Source: an uncultured Myxococcaceae bacterium (GTDB lineage: Bacteria > Myxococcota_A > Polyangia > Polyangiales > Ga0077539). Taken from it: a stretch of 39,857 nucleotides of DNA. The DNA lies in the NCBI GenBank assembly GCA_945952225.1, contig CAMFHP010000079.1, positions 1 through 39,857 on the forward strand. Reading direction: 5' to 3'. Below are positions 1 through 7,501 of the stretch, one piece after another (the first letter of the stretch is position 1; each line of letters begins with the position of its first letter). The notes beneath the pieces were generated by a model. That model did no database searches, was not told the origin of the DNA, and worked only from the letters and a program-made list of their open reading frames with translations. The translations under genes and the position numbers were made by a program.

Positions 1-1311
1 ACCGAGCGAGGCCGCGACGGCGGGCGGAGACACGGGTGCGGCGGGGCGCGTGAGGGCCCACACGCCGACGACGAGGCACGCGATGGCTGCCGCGCCGGCG
101 ACCACGAGCGGGCGACGCGCGCGGGGCGCGGCGGGCTCGGTGCTGAGGCGCATCGTGGTGTTCTCCGCGGGGCGACGTGCGGAGGCGACCTCGATGGCGG
201 GAATGCTCGCGCTGGTCTCTTTCGGCGGCGCGGCCTGGGCGACGGTGGCGTCGTGGGCGACGCTGTCGAGGGTGGGCGCGCGGCGGTTGCCCGAGGGTTC
301 CTTCACGGGCTCGACGACGACGCGGCCGCGGTCGCGGATGAGGGCCTTGCGGCGCGCGAGGTCTTCGGCGAAGGCCGTGGAGACGTGCTCCGCGACCTCG
401 TGCGGGGTGATCTCCCAGTCGGCGTCGGAGACGACCTTCGAGAGCGCTTCGGCGAAGGCGCGCGCCGTGGGGAAGCGCTTCTCGGGATCACGTTCGAGGG
501 CGCGGAGGCACACCTCGTCGAAGCCCGGCGGGAGCGGCAGCGCGGTCGACGGCGCGACGATGGGCGCGTTGCACACCATCATCATCGTGGCGGCCTCGGT
601 GTCGCCGCGGAACAGCCGCCCGCGCGAGAGGAACTCCCACAGGATGATCCCCGCGCAGAACACGTCGGCGCGGCGGTCGACGGGCCCGGCGAGCACCTGC
701 TCGGGTGCCATGTACTGCGGCTTGCCCTTGATCATGCCGGGCCGCGACGAGGCGATGCGCGCGGTGGCGAGCGCGATGCCAAAATCCGTGATGCGTCCGA
801 CGCCGTCGGAGCCGACGAGGACGTTGTGCGGCGACACATCGCGGTGAACGATGTGGAGCGACGTGCCCTCGTCGTCGCGGAGCTCGTGGGCGGCGTGGAG
901 GCCCGCCAGCGCGTCGAGGATCATGCGAAGCCCGATGCGGGTCTTGAGTTCGTCGGAGAGGCCCTTCGCCGAGCGAACCTGCGTGAGGGTGACGCCTTCG
1001 ACGTAGTCCATCACGAGGTAGTAGCCGTCGGGGCTCTCGGCGAGGTCGAGGATCGCCACCGCGTTCGGGTGGTGGATGCGCGACGCCACGCGGGCCTCGT
1101 CGACCAGCATGTTCACGAACTCCACCTCGTCGGCGAGGTGCGCGTGCATGACCTTGATCGCGAAGAGCCGCGAGAACCCTCCGGCTCCCGCGGTGCGCGC
1201 GAGGTACACGGCCCCCATGCCGCCGCGCGCGAGGAGCCCGATGATCTCGTAGCGCCCGAGGCGCTGCCCTGGCGCGAGCGTTCCGTCGCGGGATGGTTGT
1301 GCGTCGCTCAC
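1..1311 (-). CDS. Ser/Thr protein kinase with C-terminal membrane anchor (partial, 3' end outside window)
   Basis: This is a Hanks-type kinase that phosphorylates Ser/Thr on proteins. The GTG start at 1311 is preceded by a GGGGGAG ribosome-binding site, and 437 residues are visible before the frame runs off the window edge. The glycine loop reads LLARGGMGAVY, the ATP-anchoring lysine is K53 (FAIKVMH), the catalytic loop is HRDVSPHN with D158, and the metal-binding DFG has D176. The kinase domain is followed by a Pro/Ala/Arg-rich linker and one hydrophobic segment at about residues 401-420, so the kinase faces the cytoplasm and a further, unseen domain lies outside the membrane. It follows the PEGA protein by 17 bases, so the two are probably cotranscribed. 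The substrate is unknown. Confidence 0.95.
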   Translation of the reverse strand, partial: MSDAQPSRDGTLAPGQRLGRYEIIGLLARGGMGAVYLARTAGAGGFSRLFAIKVMHAHLADEVEFVNMLVDEARVASRIHHPNAVAILDLAESPDGYYLVMDYVEGVTLTQVRSAKGLSDELKTRIGLRMILDALAGLHAAHELRDDEGTSLHIVHRDVSPHNVLVGSDGVGRITDFGIALATARIASSRPGMIKGKPQYMAPEQVLAGPVDRRADVFCAGIILWEFLSRGRLFRGDTEAATMMMVCNAPIVAPSTALPLPPGFDEVCLRALERDPEKRFPTARAFAEALSKVVSDADWEITPHEVAEHVSTAFAEDLARRKALIRDRGRVVVEPVKEPSGNRRAPTLDSVAHDATVAQAAPPKETSASIPAIEVASARRPAENTTMRLSTEPAAPRARRPLVVAGAAAIACLVVGVWALTRPAAPVSPPAVAASLG

Positions 1312-1328
1312 GGTGTCTCCCCCTGCTC

Positions 1329-2303
1329 TCAGAACGTGCCCACGAGCGCGGCCTGCGCGCCCTGCGCGAGCGGCGCTGCCACGACCCGCATCGTCGTCGC
1401 GTGCGCGGGACGCGACCACTGCGTGAAGAACGCCGCGCCCACGAGCGTTGCCGCGCCGAGGAGCACGGTCGTTCCCACGAACACGTTGGTGCGCAGCTCG
1501 CGCCCCACGCCGTCGTCGTAGCCCTCTTCGGTGGGGTTGGCCACGTACGCATCGCGCGCCGAGAGCGTGTCGAGCCCCGACCACACGAGCAGCCCCGCAG
1601 ACACGAGCGTGAGCCCCGCACCGACCCCGATGACCACGGGCGACAGCGGTCGCGTGGGCGGCGGCGGAAGCTCGACGCGCGGAGGCGGCGGCGGTGTCAC
1701 GAGCACCGAGGGCGGAGGCGGTGGAGGCGGCGGCGGAGGCGGTGCAGGCGGCGCTTCGAGGGTGAGCTCCTGCGCGACACCGGCGACCGCGTCGAGGGCG
1801 CGTTCCACACCGGGGCGCTGGTCGAAGGAGGCGGCCACGCGGTGCGCGCCGGGCTCGACGAAGAACGCGTAGTCCGTGCGGCGCGTGTCGTCGACGGCGC
1901 CCTGATCCACCGTGAGGCCGCAGGGCATGGAGCACCGCACGCGCACGCTCGTGAGGCGCGGCGTGAGCTCGGCGAGCACGGCGGCGGCGAGCTGTCCGCT
2001 CTGCACGTCGGTGGCGTCGCGGTCGCGGGCGACGAGGGCCAGCGTGGCGGCGCGCGCGGGGTGCCCCGCCGCCTGGTGGTTGCGAATGGCGCTTCGAAGC
2101 GCGGCGGGCGATGGCGCCGCGCGGTCGGCGAGTTCGAAGAGGTCCGCAGCGCGCGCCCAGTCACGAACGAGCTGCGCCTGCTGGGCCTGCTGATACGCCG
2201 CCGCGGCCGCGGTCACATCGCTCGCGCCCTGCGTCTGCGCGGAAACCACACGGGGGAGCGCCACGCACAACAGGGCGAGGCTGGAGCGAACGGGGCGCGT
2301 CAT
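1329..2303 (-). CDS. secreted/membrane PEGA-domain protein with two TM helices
   Basis: The 324-residue protein has a clear signal peptide ending near SA|Q at residue 22. An Ala-rich helical stretch resembling a tetratricopeptide repeat (about 32-110) is followed by a PEGA-like beta domain at about 118-183 (SVRVRCSMPCGLTVDQG, then a VEPGAHRV turn). A run of 11 prolines and further PPP runs lead to two transmembrane helices at about 223-245 and 274-295. The start is the ATG opening this signal peptide; the frame is open further upstream but has no such leader. PEGA proteins of this layout are common in Polyangiales and often sit beside Ser/Thr kinases, as here. It is probably an envelope partner of the downstream kinase; its function is not known. 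Confidence 0.88.
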   Translation of the reverse strand: MTRPVRSSLALLCVALPRVVSAQTQGASDVTAAAAAYQQAQQAQLVRDWARAADLFELADRAAPSPAALRSAIRNHQAAGHPARAATLALVARDRDATDVQSGQLAAAVLAELTPRLTSVRVRCSMPCGLTVDQGAVDDTRRTDYAFFVEPGAHRVAASFDQRPGVERALDAVAGVAQELTLEAPPAPPPPPPPPPPPSVLVTPPPPPRVELPPPPTRPLSPVVIGVGAGLTLVSAGLLVWSGLDTLSARDAYVANPTEEGYDDGVGRELRTNVFVGTTVLLGAATLVGAAFFTQWSRPAHATTMRVVAAPLAQGAQAALVGTF

Positions 2304-2346
2304 GGGTCGCACGCTACTGCAACCCTGACTCGACCGTGAAGGGACT

Positions 2347-2377
2347 CGCGCGCTTCGCCCCGCGAGGGAGGCGCGCG
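2347..2377 (-). terminator. hairpin after the FAD oxidoreductase gene
   Basis: A seven-base perfect stem (CGCGCGC at 2347-2353 with GCGCGCG at 2371-2377) extends inward through TTC/GAG and a bulge. It starts seven bases after the oxidoreductase stop codon. The minus strand then continues TCCCTTCAC, which is T-containing but not a clean U-run. It would separate the oxidoreductase transcript from the PEGA-kinase pair. Confidence 0.5.
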
Positions 2378-2383
2378 TTGCGT

Positions 2384-3961
2384 TCAACGGGCGAGCACTC
2401 CGCGCGAGGGCACGGCCCACACGGGCTCCTGGCGCAGCGCGAGGGCGTCGAAGACCTGGTTCGCGGCCACCATGCCCGACGCGCACGCCGCTTCGAGCAG
2501 CGTCGCGGGGAACGGCAGCCGCACCCAATCCCCCGCCACGTGGAGCCCCGGCACGCCCGTGTCGGTGCCCGCGCGGTCGGCGTGGAGACCCGTATGAAAC
2601 GCTGCAAAATCAGCCCGAACGTGCAGGTGCTCGTGGGCGATGCGCGCGCCCTTCGCCGCCGGGAGGTAGTGCTCGAACTCGCGCACGAGCGCGTCGCGAA
2701 TGGCCCGGTCGTCGGGCAGCGCGTCGGGCACCGCGTAGGAGTGGAGCTCGTACACGCCGCCCTGACGCTCGCTCGCCCAGTCGCGCGCGGCGGGCACCAC
2801 GCGGTGCGTGAAGGTCACGGCGTCGAGCGCGGCGTCGGGCGCCACGCGCTCGGTGATGACGAACACGGGCAGGTCGGTGCCCACGTCGCGGTCGAGCCAC
2901 ACGCGCAGGATCGCGTAGCGCTGCGAGTTGCGCTGCCGTGCGATCTGCGCGGCGAAGGTCGGGTGCCGCTCCACGATCGCAGGCGAGGCGGCGACGAGCG
3001 CGCGCGCGCCCACCACGTCGGTCGCGAGCACCACGTGGTCGAAGCTCTCGTCGCCGATGCGCCACCCCTCGCCCGCGGGTTCGAGCGAGGTCACGGGCGA
3101 GCCCGTCTCGATGCGTGCGCCGTGGGCTTCGAGCCACGCGCGGCAGGGCTTCGCGAGGGCCGTCTCGTAGTCGTCGTCGAGGTAGTCGTAGAGCAGGCCC
3201 GCGTCGTTCGAGAGGTAGTAGAAGTGAAACGCGCGCACGAGCGCCGCGACGGAGAGCCGGTCGCCCGAGGCGAAGAACGCGCGGGCGAAGGTGTTGAACA
3301 CCAGGCGAAGGTCCGCGGGCAGGTCGGCCTCGCGCACGAAGTCGTCGTAGGAGACGTGATCCCAGTCGGCGAAGGTGCGCGCCTCGTCGTAGCGCAGAAA
3401 GGGATCGAGCTTGTGCATCCTGCGGCTGAGCAGCAGGTCGCGCGTGCGGTACACGCCGGTCGTCGCGAGCCCCACCAGGTTGAGCAGCGGCGTCGTCTCG
3501 ACGTCGCGGATCGCGATGCGCGTGCGGTCCTTCCGAAGGATCTCGTACGTGTCGATGGGCTTGAAGTGCTTCGAAACGCCCACGCGATCGAGGAGCGCGC
3601 GGAGGTTGTAGTAGTGCCGAAAGAACGCGTGAAACCCGTGGTCGACGACCTGCGGGGTGCCGTCGACGTCGACGGTCCACGCGCCGCACTTGCCGCCGAG
3701 GTAGCGCTCGCGTTCGAAGAGCGTGACCGACACGCCGCGCGACGCGAGGGTGATGGCCGCCGAGAGCCCCGCGATGCCGCCGCCCACCACTGCGACGCGT
3801 GCGCGGGCGTCGGGCGAGAGGTTCCACGGGCGCGCGGGGTCGTCGCGGTGCACGGGATGACGGTATCCGCCCATGCGCTGCTCGATCGCCCCGCGCGCGG
3901 TCTGGAGCGCGCCCTGAAACGCAGCCTTCGCGGCCGCACCGACCATGCCCTTCAAGCTCAT
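2384..3961 (-). CDS. FAD-dependent amine oxidase / carotenoid desaturase-like oxidoreductase
   Basis: The 525-residue flavoprotein belongs to the amine oxidase/phytoene desaturase superfamily. After a 54-residue leader it has a Rossmann motif VAVVGGGIAGLSA (glycines at about 60-65), an acidic residue ending the second strand (E83) and the LGGKCGAW motif typical of desaturases. The C-terminal FAD-contact motif GLHVAGDWVRLPFPATLLE is at about 472-490. The overall pattern is closest to isorenieratene synthase/CrtU-type and related FAD proteins, but there is no carotenoid cluster nearby, so the substrate is open. The start is fixed by a four-base ATGA overlap with the DUF2505-like gene upstream, which implies translational coupling and a shared job. 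Confidence 0.88.
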   Translation of the reverse strand: MSLKGMVGAAAKAAFQGALQTARGAIEQRMGGYRHPVHRDDPARPWNLSPDARARVAVVGGGIAGLSAAITLASRGVSVTLFERERYLGGKCGAWTVDVDGTPQVVDHGFHAFFRHYYNLRALLDRVGVSKHFKPIDTYEILRKDRTRIAIRDVETTPLLNLVGLATTGVYRTRDLLLSRRMHKLDPFLRYDEARTFADWDHVSYDDFVREADLPADLRLVFNTFARAFFASGDRLSVAALVRAFHFYYLSNDAGLLYDYLDDDYETALAKPCRAWLEAHGARIETGSPVTSLEPAGEGWRIGDESFDHVVLATDVVGARALVAASPAIVERHPTFAAQIARQRNSQRYAILRVWLDRDVGTDLPVFVITERVAPDAALDAVTFTHRVVPAARDWASERQGGVYELHSYAVPDALPDDRAIRDALVREFEHYLPAAKGARIAHEHLHVRADFAAFHTGLHADRAGTDTGVPGLHVAGDWVRLPFPATLLEAACASGMVAANQVFDALALRQEPVWAVPSRGVLAR

Positions 3962-4497
3962 GACTGGGTGTTCTGTCCGTGTCCGCCCACACCGCGACGC
4001 TGCCGCATGCACGCGTCGAGGAGCCTGGCCTCCCCATCAAACTGCTGCTTCAACTGCGACACCGCGAAGCGCTCGCCCACCGCGCCCACGAGGGGCACGC
4101 GGATCACCAGCGAGCCTTCGATCACGCGCCACGCGCGACCGCCCCGCGATTCGAAGCGGTACACGCCGCGCACGTCGGCGTAGCGCTTCCACTCGGGCTT
4201 CACGTGGGGATCGATCACGAACTCGGCGGCGCGGGCGGCGACGTCCCACGTGAGGCAGAGGTCCCACCCGAGCATCTCGCGCGTGAGGCCGCGGGCGAAG
4301 GGCGGCGGCTCGATCGCGGGCTCGTAGCGATCGACCACGCGCACGCGTCCGCCGTCGAGGGCGCGCTGCTCGACGCGCACGCACGACGTGACCAGCGGCA
4401 TGTAGCGCGGCACCTCACGGAGCGTCTCGGGGTCGAGGGCCAGCGCGACGAGCGCATCGAGGTCGGCGTCGAGGGGGTTCTCGGTCTTGAACTGCAC
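3958..4497 (-). CDS. DUF2505-like (SRPBCC-fold) protein
   Basis: The 179-residue soluble protein starts with GTG and has no signal peptide or membrane segment. Its pattern fits DUF2505, a small family with the START/Bet v1-like helix-grip fold: an opening MQFKTENPLDADLDAL strand/helix, alternating polar and hydrophobic strands in the middle, and a long C-terminal amphipathic helix (about 140-165). Such folds bind hydrophobic ligands, but the ligand is not known for this family. The stop overlaps the start of the FAD oxidoreductase by four bases. A lipid or isoprenoid carrier role for the oxidoreductase substrate is a reasonable guess, not a demonstrated function. Confidence 0.75.
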   Translation of the reverse strand: MQFKTENPLDADLDALVALALDPETLREVPRYMPLVTSCVRVEQRALDGGRVRVVDRYEPAIEPPPFARGLTREMLGWDLCLTWDVAARAAEFVIDPHVKPEWKRYADVRGVYRFESRGGRAWRVIEGSLVIRVPLVGAVGERFAVSQLKQQFDGEARLLDACMRQRRGVGGHGQNTQS

Positions 4498-4542
4498 GGT
4501 CGTGTCGTCGCCTCTCGCCGCGCGCGCACGCGCCGCCAGGTC

Positions 4543-5169
4543 TCAGGGGTCTTCGTCGAGGGGCTCGAACACCAGGTCGCCCGCCGTCGCGTCGAGCAAT
4601 GCCCGCCGTGCTGCTTCGATGCGCGACACGGGCAGCTCGATTCGATAGCCCACCGTCGACGAGAACTCCTCGGCGGCCACCGTCGCGTCGAGCGTGGGGA
4701 GCAGCCGTCGCACCGTGTCCACGCGGCCGTACTCGATCTCGACCTGCACCCGCGCGCGGCGCACGCGCTCGACGACGGGCAGCGTCGCGAGCGCATCGGA
4801 GACGCCGCCGGAGTACGCGCGCACGAGCCCTCCTTTGCCCAGGAGGGTTCCGCCGAAATAGCGCGTGACGACGGCCGCCACGTCGCCCACGGGGCCGTGG
4901 AGCAGCACGTTGAGCATCGGTCGCCCCGCGGTGCCGTGGGGCTCTCCGTCGTCGCTCATGCCGATGTTCGCGGTGGATCCCGGCGGGCCCACCACGAAGG
5001 CCCAGCAGTGGTGCGTCGCATCGGGAAACTCCTCGCGCAGCCGCGCCACGAGGGCCCGCGCGTCGTCGGCGGTCTTCGCGCGCGCCAGCGTGGTGATGAA
5101 GCGGCTGCGGTCGATCTCGCAGGAGACGCGGTGCTCGCCCGCGGGGACCATGTAGCGTCGATCGGTCAT
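4543..5169 (-). CDS. IMPACT/YigZ family protein
   Basis: The 208-residue protein matches YigZ of E. coli along its length: an N-terminal SRFI segment, the family signature HHCWAFVVG...SDDGEPHGTAGRPML, and RYFGGTLLGKGGLVRAYSGGV, followed by a C-terminal ferredoxin-like domain (about 140-205). The family shares its N-terminal domain with the eukaryotic translation regulator IMPACT and its C-terminal domain with elongation-factor domains. A role near the ribosome is suspected but the biochemical activity is unsettled. The start was chosen so that the N-terminus aligns with YigZ; an in-frame ATG seven codons upstream (5190) is also possible, and neither has a strong ribosome-binding site. It lies between the hybrid kinase gene and the DUF2505-like gene, 45-60 bases from each. 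Confidence 0.9.
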   Translation of the reverse strand: MTDRRYMVPAGEHRVSCEIDRSRFITTLARAKTADDARALVARLREEFPDATHHCWAFVVGPPGSTANIGMSDDGEPHGTAGRPMLNVLLHGPVGDVAAVVTRYFGGTLLGKGGLVRAYSGGVSDALATLPVVERVRRARVQVEIEYGRVDTVRRLLPTLDATVAAEEFSSTVGYRIELPVSRIEAARRALLDATAGDLVFEPLDEDP

Positions 5170-5229
5170 GGGGCGCGTCGGCGGGCGCATCGTGCACGGC
5201 CGCGGCGCGAAGGCAACGGGAATGACCGC

Positions 5230-7221
5230 TCAGCCCGCGGCGTCGAGCGTGTGCGTCGTCGCCTGCGCGGCGCAGTCGTCGATGACCGCGCGGAGGGTCT
5301 GCAGGTCGAAGGGCTTGTGCACGAGGGGCACCGGCGTGACGCGCACGGCGTCGGACGCCTCGGAGTCGAACGCACCGCCCGTGATGAACACGAAGCGCCG
5401 CGCGAGCTCGGGCGCATCGGCGATGTGCTCGTAGAGCTGCGTGCCCGAGAGCTCGGGCATCATCAGGTCGCAGAGCACCACGTCGGGGGTGGGGCCGCGA
5501 CGGAGCCGCGCCAGCGCGTCGCGCCCGCTGTGCAGCACCTCGACCTCATAGGCCTCGCGGAGCGAGAGCTGGAGCGCGCGCGCGAGCGCGTTGTCGTCGT
5601 CGATCACGAGCACGCGGAGTCGGTGGCGCGGGCGATCCACCGGCGGTGTGGTCGATTGCGGTCGCGCGCTCTCTCGCGCGCGTCGCCCCACGATCGGCAG
5701 CGTCACGCGGAAGGTGGTTCCCTCGCCCGGCGCGCTCTCGACCTCGATGTCGCCGCCGTGGTTCGTGACGATGGAATGCGAAATCGCGAGGCCGAGCCCC
5801 GTGCCGACGCCGACGGGTTTCGTCGTGAAGAACGGTTCGAACACCCGACGCCGCACCTCTTCTGTCATGCCCTCGCCGGTGTCGTGTACTTCGACGACGA
5901 CCGTGTCGCTCGTCGGCCGCGTGCGCAGCGTGATCGTGTGGTGCGCGGCCTCGCCCTCGGGGAGCGCCTGCACCGCGTTGAGAATGAGGTTGAGGAACAC
6001 CTGCCCGAGCTGCGACTCGTTCGCGTCGACAAGCGCCACGGGGCCAAACTCGCAGGCGACCCTCGCCCGCGGTCGCACATGCGGCGCGCTGATGTTCAGC
6101 ACGCGGTCTAGCACGCTGTGGAGGTCGACGCGGCGGCGGGCCGTCGTGCCGCCGCGCGCGAGCACCTGCATGTCCTTCACGATGGTCTGGATGCGCCGCG
6201 CGCTCGCGAAGGCTTCGTGCATCGCATCTTCGAGGTACTCGCGCGACGACGGGGCGAGCTCCGCGTCCTGGGCCATGCGCTCCATCGCGGCTTCGAGGTT
6301 CATGAGGTTCGACGCGAGCGGGTTGTTGATCTCGTGCGCGATGCCCACGGCGAGCGTGCCCACGGCCATGATCCGATCGGCCTGCGTGAGGCGCGCCTCC
6401 ATCGCGCGTCGCTCGGCCTCCACCCGTCGCTCCTCGACGGCCCGCAACCGCTCGGCCTCGGCCACCACGATGTCGGTCACGTCGTGGATCACGATGAGCC
6501 CGCCCATCACCTCGCCCGAGGGACCCGGCAGCGGCACCACCGACGCGCGATACGAGCGACCATCGGTCTCCATCGCGTACGACGACTCGCGCCCATCGAG
6601 CGCGTCGCGGTACTGCCCCGCAAGCGCCTCGTAGCGTGACGAGGCGATGACCTGTTGGAGCGTGAGGCCTTCGAACTCCTCCGCGGTGCGCCCCGCGCGG
6701 GCGAGCGCGGGTCCGTCCATGAGCCGGATGCGGAGGTTGTGGTCGTACACGACGATGGTCGTGTTGGGGATGTGCCGCGCCAGCATGCGATAGAGCTGCT
6801 CGCTCGCCCGGAGCTGCGCGTCGACGGCGCGCCGCGCGGTGACATCGCGGAGCGCCACGAAGGCCCCGAAGGCCTCGCCCGACGCGGTGGTCGCGCGCCT
6901 CGCCGACACCGACCACCACGTCGCGGGCTCGCCGGGAAGACGAGACACCACGCACACGTCGACGTCGTGAACGACCTCGCCACGGAGCGCGCGCTGCACG
7001 GGATCCTCGGAGGGAAGCGTCCGCCGCCCGGCGCCGTCGAGGGAGGCGCGGTCGCTCATGAGCCAGCGCGCATCGGCGGTCTCGTCGAGGTCGAAGGCCC
7101 GCGCGGCGGCGTCGTTCCACCGCACGGGAACGCCCCGCAGGTCGGTGATCACGGCCGCGTCGCCGCCTCCGTCGAGCAGCAGCCGTAGCAACGTCGGTTC
7201 GATCGCCAGCAGTCGATCCAT
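5230..7221 (-). CDS. PAS-PAS hybrid histidine kinase with C-terminal receiver
   Basis: The 663-residue protein senses a signal and passes phosphate to its own receiver. It has two PAS-type sensor domains (about 10-115 and 125-250), a short coiled coil, a HisKA domain with phospho-accepting H296 in VGIAHEINNPLASN, an ATPase domain with N415 in the N box and G-rich boxes (DTGEGM, GTGLGLAIS), and a receiver domain with D585 in VVLCDLMMPE. There are no transmembrane helices, so it is cytoplasmic. The ATG at 7221 has an AGGGGAG ribosome-binding site about nine bases upstream. There is no output domain and no adjacent response regulator gene, so phosphate probably goes to a distant partner. The 280-base gap upstream suggests its own promoter, though I see no convincing one. 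Confidence 0.93.
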   Translation of the reverse strand: MDRLLAIEPTLLRLLLDGGGDAAVITDLRGVPVRWNDAAARAFDLDETADARWLMSDRASLDGAGRRTLPSEDPVQRALRGEVVHDVDVCVVSRLPGEPATWWSVSARRATTASGEAFGAFVALRDVTARRAVDAQLRASEQLYRMLARHIPNTTIVVYDHNLRIRLMDGPALARAGRTAEEFEGLTLQQVIASSRYEALAGQYRDALDGRESSYAMETDGRSYRASVVPLPGPSGEVMGGLIVIHDVTDIVVAEAERLRAVEERRVEAERRAMEARLTQADRIMAVGTLAVGIAHEINNPLASNLMNLEAAMERMAQDAELAPSSREYLEDAMHEAFASARRIQTIVKDMQVLARGGTTARRRVDLHSVLDRVLNISAPHVRPRARVACEFGPVALVDANESQLGQVFLNLILNAVQALPEGEAAHHTITLRTRPTSDTVVVEVHDTGEGMTEEVRRRVFEPFFTTKPVGVGTGLGLAISHSIVTNHGGDIEVESAPGEGTTFRVTLPIVGRRARESARPQSTTPPVDRPRHRLRVLVIDDDNALARALQLSLREAYEVEVLHSGRDALARLRRGPTPDVVLCDLMMPELSGTQLYEHIADAPELARRFVFITGGAFDSEASDAVRVTPVPLVHKPFDLQTLRAVIDDCAAQATTHTLDAAG

Positions 7222-7501
7222 GCACGAACTCCCCTGCTCGTCGGTGCCGCCCCTGCGCCGACGGACCGCGCGTTCACATCCGCGCGATCCCCCGATGCGG
7301 CGAACGGTGCCCCTGCGCCACGCAGCGTCGCCGCGTGACGTCGCGTGCAGACCTCCCCGCACGCAGCGCGATCGTACACCCCAGTTGCGGGCGTCGCACA
7401 AGCCTCGAAGCGCCCGATTTCGTGGGGCTTCGACGCACACCTCGCGTCGCATCCGTCGTTGCGTGCGCGCAAAGGTCGAAGCGAACCGCGCCCGCGCAGC
7501 A

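Noticed and set aside
7222-7501. The gap upstream of the hybrid histidine kinase, considered for a promoter or small RNA
   Set aside because: The best match (TTGTGC with TACGAT 19 bases apart) has poor spacing and I saw no stable structured segment, so nothing is claimed.
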